A stretch of DNA of 64,000 bases from Mitsuokella jalaludinii DSM 13811. GTDB taxonomy: Bacteria > Bacillota > Negativicutes > Selenomonadales > Selenomonadaceae. The stretch is taken from contig NZ_JNKR01000007.1 of the NCBI RefSeq assembly GCF_000702905.1, forward strand, positions 21,300 to 85,299, in the 5' to 3' direction. Position 1 is the stretch's first letter. Each line of letters begins with the position of its first letter. The notes under the pieces are model-generated. The model was not told where the DNA came from. It did not search any database and saw only the letters and a program-made list of their open reading frames with translations. The translations under genes and the position numbers were made by a program. Of the stretch, positions 58,848-64,000 are shown piece after piece.

Positions 58848-59029
58848 GGGCGAGGGCATGCATTCCGCCTGCAGGAGCGAAGTGATTGCCGCAGGCTGAG
58901 CCCCGAGCTGCCGTACCTAGAAACAGCGATGCCAGAACGCCGCGTCGGGCGGCGAAATATCTAGATACGTCATCCGTCGCATGGGGCTCATTTAACGGAG
59001 CGACGAAGCCGGAATGCATGCCCTCGCCC
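58848..59029. mobile_element. Repeat copy B, a 182-bp element with 19-bp terminal inverted repeats
   Basis: Copy B (58848-59010) starts with the same 19-mer as copy A (58848-58866) and is followed at once by its exact reverse complement (59011-59029), making a perfect 19-bp terminal inverted repeat. TTT flanks both ends (58845-58847 and 59030-59032), a possible 3-bp target duplication or chance. It encodes nothing and looks like a MITE or recombination site; classification is inference. Confidence 0.6.
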
Positions 59030-59040
59030 TTTGCCGAACC

Positions 59041-60024
59041 TTATTTCTTGAACATCTTGTTGAGCGGGTTTTCCTTGAAGATATTGCCCTGCTCAATATA
59101 CCGGTGCACCATCTTCTCCGAATGATGCCGCGTCTGCCGCATGATCGTCAGCGCATCCACATCGTGCTGCGCCGCACTCGTCGCGAAGCCCCGGCGCAGA
59201 CTGTGCCCCGCGAAGCTCGCTGGGTTGAACCCCGCAAGCGCCGCGTACTTCTTCACAATCAGTGCCACCGACTTGTCCGTCAGCTGCGAGTCCCTGAGCG
59301 TATGGCTGCGCGTGAACGGCCGGAAAAGAGGCCCCGTGTGGATGTCCGCCGCCTGCAGCCAGGCCCGCACCGCCCGCACGGCGCAGACCTCCGGGTCGGG
59401 CGCATACGGCACCGCGATCTCCGTGCCGCGCCCGAGCTGGTCGCTCTTCGACTGCGGCACGAGGATCACGAGCCCCTGCGTCGTGAACGTCAGATGCTCC
59501 ACCTGTATCGCCACGAGCTCCGAGCGGCGGAACGCCCCCGCAAAGCCGAGGAAAATCAGCGCCCTGTCGCGCAGCGAGACAATGTCGTCGCCGAAGCAGT
59601 CCGCCAGCACGTAGAGCGTCTCCATCAGGATCGGCGCCTTGCCCTGCTGGAACGTGCCCTTCTCGCGCCGGATCGCCTCCATCGCCGTCCGCACGAGCGC
59701 GTCCTTTGCCGGATTGTTCTTGCCCGTGTAGCCTGCCGCCATGTGGTTCTCCGAGATCGCCGTCACGCGCCGCGCCACCGTGTTCGCCTTCGCATCGTCC
59801 GCGAGGTCGTTGAGGTAGTTGACGATCGTCTCCGGCCGCGCCGGCAGATCGCGCTCGCCGTGATAGCAGCACCAGTCCGAGAAGTCACTCCAGTCTGCAC
59901 AGTACGCCTTGAGCGTATTGTCCGCCTTCGACTTCCCGAGGCGCGCCTTCGCCTTCTCCGAGAGGCGCTCGTTTTGCTCGATGCGCTGATTCTTGACCAG
60001 CAGGAAATTCTTCTTTGCTCGCAT
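59041..60024 (-). CDS. Tyrosine recombinase / phage-type integrase
   Basis: 327 residues. The N-terminal core-binding domain (about 25-115; TLKAYCADWSDFSDWCCYHG) precedes the catalytic domain, with Arg166 (FAGAFRRSELVAI), beta-hairpin Lys193, His274-x-x-Arg277 (GHSLRRGF), His301 (TRHHSEKM) and nucleophile Tyr309 (HRYIEQ). All active residues are present, so it should be functional. ATG 60024 has GAGGATGAAG upstream, and a TTGCAT-18-TATAAT promoter lies beyond. The gene stands alone, with no phage or conjugation gene next to it; the repeat pair with inverted ends lies directly past its stop codon. Unlike integron integrases it lacks the extra IntI-specific helix. Confidence 0.9.
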   Translation of the reverse strand: MRAKKNFLLVKNQRIEQNERLSEKAKARLGKSKADNTLKAYCADWSDFSDWCCYHGERDLPARPETIVNYLNDLADDAKANTVARRVTAISENHMAAGYTGKNNPAKDALVRTAMEAIRREKGTFQQGKAPILMETLYVLADCFGDDIVSLRDRALIFLGFAGAFRRSELVAIQVEHLTFTTQGLVILVPQSKSDQLGRGTEIAVPYAPDPEVCAVRAVRAWLQAADIHTGPLFRPFTRSHTLRDSQLTDKSVALIVKKYAALAGFNPASFAGHSLRRGFATSAAQHDVDALTIMRQTRHHSEKMVHRYIEQGNIFKENPLNKMFKK

Positions 60025-60074
60025 ACTTCATCCTCATCCTGATGTACATTCATGTATACCGTAAATTTTCTTCT

Positions 60075-60104
60075 ATTATAGGACAATTCTATGCTATAAT
60101 GCAA
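60075..60104. promoter_or_regulatory. Divergent overlapping promoters of the integrase and SGNH genes
   Basis: On the minus strand TTGCAT (plus 60099-60104) and TATAAT (plus 60075-60080) are 18 bp apart and drive the integrase. On the plus strand TGC-TATAAT (60092-60100) is an extended -10 for the SGNH gene. The two overlap, so polymerases would compete. Confidence 0.5.
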
Positions 60105-60145
60105 TCTGTGATGCAACAGTTACCACAAGAAAGGGGGGAGCTCTC

Positions 60146-61555
60146 ATGAAGAATCTCCATCACCATAGCCGCCGCCATCTCTTCGCGGCCATCCTCGGCT
60201 TTTCGTGCCTTGTCATCGTGCTCACGGCGCTCCTCTTGACGCCGCGCCATGAGGCATCCTCGCATCTCCTGACGCCGCCGCCCTCCGGACTCAGCGCGAC
60301 GACGGCCGAGACGCCGCTCTCATACTCGCCAATACTGACCTGGGACACGGACGACGAGGCCGTCATGTACGAGATCGAATTCTTTACCAAGAAACCCGGG
60401 CATCTGTCGCCCGCCAAGAACTCCGATGAATCCGTCTTCCGCACGCGCAGCATCTACCAGAACGCCTACAACGCGCCCCTGCGCGAATTTGTGGCAGACC
60501 AGCTCGGCTCCAAGACCGAGCCCATCTACTGGCGCGTGCGCGCCCTCGACTTCAACGGCACGCCCTACACGCCGTACAGCGACCTTGCCGTGCTCTACAC
60601 CTCGCCGGACCTGCCGCCGATGGATGCGCCCGTGCTGACGGCAGAGTATGGCGGCAGGCGAGGGGAGACGCTTCTTTACCCCGTCTACACCTGGATCGGC
60701 CAGACCACGGCCGCAAGCTACGAAGTCGCCATCTACGCGGTGAATCCCGAAGCGGAACCCGATGCCGTGCCGATTGAGACGCTCACGAGCGATATGGCCG
60801 AGATCTACGACCCGCAGGCCCATTACGGGTCCGCGCCCTTTTACTGGCGCGTGCGCTCATTTGACGGCGAGGGCAATCCCATGGGGCAGTGGTCGCGCGT
60901 GCGCTCCTTCCGCACGGATCCTGCCGACGACTGGCAGGTCGCCGTGCTCGGCGACAGCATCAGCCACGGCGGCGGCCACTTCTCCTACAGCCCGGCCGTC
61001 TTCTCGTTCAGCTGGCTCCACTACCTCGACTTCCCCGCCATCAACCTCTCGCAGAGCGGTGACACGAGCGGCATGACCGTGGAGCGCTTTGACCGCGATG
61101 TCCTGCCGTTCCATCCGCGCTACCTCATCATCATGACGGGCAGCAACAGCCTGCGGGCAGGGGAGGACACGGACGCCGTCATCGCCGACCTCGAGACCAT
61201 GCGCCAGCGCTGCCTGGAAAACGGCATCTGCCCGATTCTCGTGACACTGCCGGCCATCAATCCCGAGAACATCGACCACGTCTTTGCGGAGCCGACGGCC
61301 GACGACTGGCAGGAGCGCTTCGACGCGGTCAACGCCTACATCCGCACGCACACCTACATCGACATGGCGGCCGCCATCCCGACACAGGACGGCCTGCTGC
61401 CGACCCAGTACGCCCTCGACGGCCTTCACCCCGATGCCAATGGCAAGGCCTTGATGGGTGCCTACGTCAACAGCGTCTGGCCTGGAGTCAAGGCCGCCGC
61501 CGACCAGGAACTCGAGGAATATGAGAGCACGCCGCAGGATGGTGCAGAGAACTGA
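60146..61555 (+). CDS. Membrane-anchored SGNH/GDSL hydrolase with Fn3-like repeats
   Basis: 469 residues. A basic N-terminus and one hydrophobic span (about 12-32) suggest an anchor or uncleaved signal. Two similar beta-rich segments (about 48-150 and 155-258), each ending in a YWRVR-x(2)-D-F/G pattern (IYWRVRALDFNG, FYWRVRSFDGEG), look like fibronectin-III-type repeats. The SGNH hydrolase domain follows with Ser271 (LGDSISHGG), TGSNS, and Asp425/His428 (DGLHPD). It would act outside the cytoplasmic membrane on an ester, perhaps an acetylated glycan; the substrate is unknown. ATG 60146 follows AAGGGGGGAGCTCTC. Confidence 0.8.
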   Translation: MKNLHHHSRRHLFAAILGFSCLVIVLTALLLTPRHEASSHLLTPPPSGLSATTAETPLSYSPILTWDTDDEAVMYEIEFFTKKPGHLSPAKNSDESVFRTRSIYQNAYNAPLREFVADQLGSKTEPIYWRVRALDFNGTPYTPYSDLAVLYTSPDLPPMDAPVLTAEYGGRRGETLLYPVYTWIGQTTAASYEVAIYAVNPEAEPDAVPIETLTSDMAEIYDPQAHYGSAPFYWRVRSFDGEGNPMGQWSRVRSFRTDPADDWQVAVLGDSISHGGGHFSYSPAVFSFSWLHYLDFPAINLSQSGDTSGMTVERFDRDVLPFHPRYLIIMTGSNSLRAGEDTDAVIADLETMRQRCLENGICPILVTLPAINPENIDHVFAEPTADDWQERFDAVNAYIRTHTYIDMAAAIPTQDGLLPTQYALDGLHPDANGKALMGAYVNSVWPGVKAAADQELEEYESTPQDGAEN

Positions 61556-61564
61556 GCAGGGGAC

Positions 61565-61594
61565 TTGTACTACGCCTGCCATCTGTACTATAAT
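61565..61594 (+). promoter_or_regulatory. Promoter of the exported-protein gene
   Basis: TTGTAC at 61565-61570 and TATAAT at 61589-61594 with an 18-bp spacer, about 70 bp before the ATG at 61666. Confidence 0.6.
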
Positions 61595-61665
61595 GAAATG
61601 GGGGCGTTTGACCCTCATTTCTTGATAGTACGACTCATGAATACTTTGATTCTGGAGGAATTTCG

Positions 61666-62262
61666 ATGCATCTTCATCATAACCTCATGGCCCTGGCTGC
61701 TGCCGGTGCCATTTTCCTCGCTCCCGCCACGAGCTTTGCCGATGCCGCGAGCGAAGCCGCGCAGATGGCCGCCACACCGGTGCAGGCCACAGACGACAGC
61801 GCAGCCGCGCAGTCAGCCGTCGGCATGCCAAACCCGATGGTCCCCGCCGCAAGCTACGGCGAGCTGACCGAGGCGCTCGGCGTCCATCCGCTCTACTTCC
61901 CGCTGAGCTCCGGCCTCGAGCTGCAGCAGCGCTTCCTCATCGGCGGCACGGTCGCAGACCTCCGCTATGCCTCGCGTTACGGTGCGCCCGAGAAGCGCGC
62001 GCAGTTCACCGTGCGCACGGCTGTGGCCGACCCGTCCGAGATGACGGCCGAAGCCCTGAGCGGCGTCTACGGCGCCAACTGGCAGACCATGACCATCGGG
62101 AGCACCGAAGTCCAGCTGGCCGAAGTCAGCGAGTCCGCCTTCGTCGCCTACTGGACGAAGGACGGCGTCTGCTTCTCCGTCGGCGCGGAGAACGTCAACC
62201 GCTGGGACTTCCTGCGCCAGGTCCGCGACAACCTCATCGACCTGACCGAGCATTTCTACTGA
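61666..62262 (+). CDS. Exported protein of unknown function (DUF4367-like C-terminus)
   Basis: 198 residues with a signal peptide (about 1-26, ending TSFADA) and a low-complexity Ala-rich linker to about residue 60. The C-terminal half has repeated beta strands and ends AYWTKDGVCFSVGAENVNRWDFLRQVRDNLIDLTEHFY, a pattern of strand, Trp/Asp-Gly turn and final helix reminiscent of DUF4367 or outer-membrane lipoprotein sorting-like domains. The match is weak, and no function is claimed. ATG 61666 follows GGAGGAATTTCG, a strong ribosome site. It has its own promoter and terminator. Confidence 0.7.
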   Translation: MHLHHNLMALAAAGAIFLAPATSFADAASEAAQMAATPVQATDDSAAAQSAVGMPNPMVPAASYGELTEALGVHPLYFPLSSGLELQQRFLIGGTVADLRYASRYGAPEKRAQFTVRTAVADPSEMTAEALSGVYGANWQTMTIGSTEVQLAEVSESAFVAYWTKDGVCFSVGAENVNRWDFLRQVRDNLIDLTEHFY

Positions 62263-62267
62263 GCAGA

Positions 62268-62307
62268 TGCGGCAGCATCCCCGAAGCGGGGAGACTGCCG
62301 CTTTTTT
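62268..62307 (+). terminator. Terminator after the exported-protein gene
   Basis: GCGGCAG (62269-62275) pairs with CTGCCGC (62295-62301), enclosing an inner CCCC-GAAG-CGGGG hairpin, followed by TTTTTT. Confidence 0.87.
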
Positions 62308-62384
62308 GACCGGCACAACAAAGAAAAGACCCGACTACCCAATTGACAAAGAGAGAACCAGAAAGAAACAGGAAGGATGATATC

Positions 62385-63083
<699 letters not shown>

Positions 63084-63095
63084 CACACGGACAAG

Positions 63096-63141
63096 ACATC
63101 CGCCCACTTTGCAAAGATCTTGCATGGGTGGATGTTTTTTT
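63096..63141 (+). terminator. Terminator after the response regulator
   Basis: ACATCCGCCCA (63096-63106) pairs with TGGGTGGATGT (63125-63135), with one G-U pair and an 18-base loop, followed by seven T. Confidence 0.82.
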
Positions 63142-63210
63142 ATGTGAAAACCTCCTGTTTTGATTCTAATTTTGCGAATCTTGTGAAGTACAGGTAATTA
63201 CATAATAACA

Positions 63211-63235
63211 ATTTGTGTTATATTTGTGTTATAAT
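63211..63235 (+). promoter_or_regulatory. WalR/PhoP-type direct repeat over the -10 box of the adhesin gene
   Basis: ATTTGTGTTAT occurs twice in tandem (63211-63221 and 63222-63232), giving TGTTAT-N5-TGTTAT, a full match to the WalR box TGTWAH-N5-TGTWAH and to the 11-bp spacing of OmpR/PhoB-family sites. TATAAT (63230-63235) overlaps the second half-site. No good -35 is present, which is usual for promoters needing or blocked by such a regulator. Confidence 0.6.
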
Positions 63236-63394
63236 AGAACTTAATTACAGTATATAGGCATCATGGCAGGAAGATGTAGCAAATCTTACAGCACCGAGAA
63301 AGTGTGATGTGAATATGAGAGCCCTGCATCTTCCACTCAGTCCGCACAGGGCAATTCCTGCCAGAGCAAAATCCAATGGCAAAGGATGGTCAAT
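63236..63394 (+). promoter_or_regulatory. Structured leader of the ESPR adhesin gene
   Basis: About 150 bases with two exclusive pairings. In fold A, TGGCAGGAA (63264-63272) pairs with TTCCTGCCA (63355-63363) around a GCCCTG/CAGGGC hairpin (63321-63326 / 63347-63352). In fold B, GGAAGATGTAG (63269-63279) pairs with CTGCATCTTCC (63324-63334). The fold A helix ends about 20 bases before the AAAGGATGG ribosome site. No known riboswitch consensus is recognised. Confidence 0.45.
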
Positions 63395-63706
63395 ATGAAC
63401 AGAGTTTATAAAGTCATCTACAATCGCGCAAGAAATCTCTACCAAGTCGTCTCCGAGATAGTCCACAGCCGCGGCAAGACAAAGAGTCTCACCGCCCAGC
63501 ACCAGCACGAGCGACTAACCACCGCCATCCTCATCGCCCTGTTCGCCATGGGCACCAGCCTGCCAGTCGGCTGGGCAGCCGATGCAAAAGTCGATGCATC
63601 CAATATCGGTGCGAACCTGCAATCGGAAGATGGGACTACCGCTGTCACGGATAATGAGAGATGGATTTACAATCTAAGTGCAACAGCTCCTAGACAACCA
63701 AATTAA
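63395..63706 (+). pseudogene. 5' fragment of an ESPR-type autotransporter adhesin, interrupted by an IS30 element
   Basis: ATG 63395, after AAAGGATGGTCAAT, starts with the extended signal peptide region (MNRVYKVIYNRARNLYQVVS) that marks large type V secreted proteins. A hydrophobic core (LTTAILIALFAMGTSLPVGW) and an AADA cleavage site follow. The next VDASNIGANLQSEDGTTAV block is like the passenger starts of trimeric autotransporters in Negativicutes. After about NLSA the reading continues only 7-8 codons into what looks like the IS end and stops at 63704-63706, so the protein is 103 residues and non-functional as an adhesin. The remainder is expected past the IS, outside the window. Confidence 0.75.
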
Positions 63707-64000
63707 AATGACACATAGACTTCTTTGCTATAATGGTGTTTGAAGAGAACTACCTATAACAAAAGGAGAGCCTATGTGCCACTACACACATCTTACACCA
63801 TTTGAGCGAGAAAAGATACTCTTTTTTCTTGCTGAGGGCAAATCCATCACGGAGATTGCCCATCTGCTGAACCGGAGCAAGTCGACCATCTCGCGTGAGC
63901 TTCTCCGCAATGCGGCCCCTGCGGACCAGCCTATGTCGTACTGCCCGTTGACCGCGCAAGCGCTCTACAAGCAGCGCAGGAAAGCCTGTCGTCCGCATAA
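63683..64000 (+). mobile_element. IS30-family insertion sequence, left end (runs off window)
   Basis: The transposase gene begins at 63774, and the sequence from about 63683 (agctcctagacaacc) forward looks like the left end with its inverted repeat. A TATAAT at 63729-63734 and GGAGAG ribosome site precede the transposase. The exact boundary and the right end cannot be seen. Confidence 0.7.
63774..64000 (+). CDS. IS30-family transposase, N-terminal part (cut by window end)
   Basis: ATG 63774, after AAAAGGAGAGCCT, opens a frame that is still running at base 64000; 75 codons are visible. It begins MCHYTHLTPFEREKILFFLA and carries the helix-turn-helix GKSITEIAHLLNRSKSTISR-ELLRN, the signature N-terminal DNA-binding domain of IS30 transposases (TxSTISRExxRN). 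The catalytic DDE domain lies outside the window. Its insertion has split the ESPR adhesin gene just upstream. Confidence 0.9.
   Translation, partial: MCHYTHLTPFEREKILFFLAEGKSITEIAHLLNRSKSTISRELLRNAAPADQPMSYCPLTAQALYKQRRKACRPH

Larger units (their letters stand above)
58572..59040. other. Non-coding interval holding repeats beside the integrase gene
   Basis: No convincing gene. After the pnp terminator comes a small dyad (GGCCG 58598-58602 ... CGGCC) containing a GGAGCGAAG word that also recurs in both repeats. Then two 163-bp repeats, a 26-bp linker between them and a 19-bp inverted end lie up to 12 bases from the integrase stop codon. A minus-strand frame at 58756-59019 only reads through both repeats and is judged non-coding. 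Confidence 0.75.

Noticed and set aside
58756..59019. Minus-strand 87-codon frame across the repeats
   Set aside because: The same peptide words recur because the DNA repeats; no ribosome site, no start in copy-specific sequence. Treated as repeat DNA.
58659..59029. CRISPR array or integron attC array
   Set aside because: Only two units of 163 bp, no short unique spacers or cas genes. The recombinase lacks IntI features and the units lie at its 3' end rather than at an attI.
63236..63394. Known riboswitch (c-di-GMP-I, TPP, cobalamin, fluoride)
   Set aside because: Conserved core letters of these classes are not found; only generic pairing is seen.

Overview
The window reads as the chromosome of a high-GC, Gram-negative-type Firmicute (class Negativicutes, most likely Selenomonadaceae such as Selenomonas or Mitsuokella). 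The reasoning is that the gene order is Firmicute-like (rimP-nusA-ylxR-ylxQ-infB-rbfA-nrnA-truB-ribF-rpsO-pnp; tig-clpP-clpX-lon-engB), yet there is an outer-membrane two-partner secretion pair (TpsB/TpsA), an ESPR-type autotransporter adhesin start and an FhaC-type barrel, which require an outer membrane. The assignment is inference; no rRNA or tRNA gene lies in the window.

Layout. 1-5.7 kb: arginine biosynthesis, argB (3' part)-argD-argF-argG-argH, with tandem ARG boxes over the argF promoter. 5.8-9.7 kb: cell-surface acyl chemistry (a CE2-like SGNH esterase and a divergent OafA-type acyltransferase with a C-terminal SGNH domain) and two small membrane proteins. 10-14 kb: a HAD phosphatase, then an envelope cluster of ComEC-like metallo-beta-lactamase lipoprotein, DUF3006 protein, AMIN/Amidase_3 cell-wall amidase and GerMN lipoprotein. 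14.1-20.6 kb: protein quality control (tig, clpP, clpX, lon) plus engB. 20.6-21.7 kb: siroheme decarboxylase pair ahbA-ahbB. 21.9-24.1 kb: a PLP aminotransferase and a CYTH-domain protein with an acidic repeat tail.

24.2-44.8 kb is the accessory adhesion locus: a LuxR-type regulator with an NTF2-like sensor domain, TpsB, a 5,796-residue LktA-like TpsA adhesin whose 3' part carries a 405-bp internal duplication, and a YbjN-like gene. 44.8-47.7 kb: an aldo/keto reductase divergent from a marR gene whose consensus promoter contains a dyad, then an MFS transporter. 47.7-58.6 kb: the translation/RNA operon rimP to pnp, each end with clear promoters and terminators.

58.6-64 kb: a pair of 163-bp repeats with 19-bp terminal inverted repeats lies beside a tyrosine recombinase. 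It is followed by an anchored SGNH hydrolase, an exported protein, a PhoB/WalR-type response regulator without a kinase in view, and an ESPR adhesin gene cut short by the left end of an IS30-family element that runs off the window. Between the regulator and the adhesin there is a perfect TGTTAT-N5-TGTTAT direct repeat over the -10 box and a leader that can form two mutually exclusive folds. These are the most unusual regulatory signals seen.
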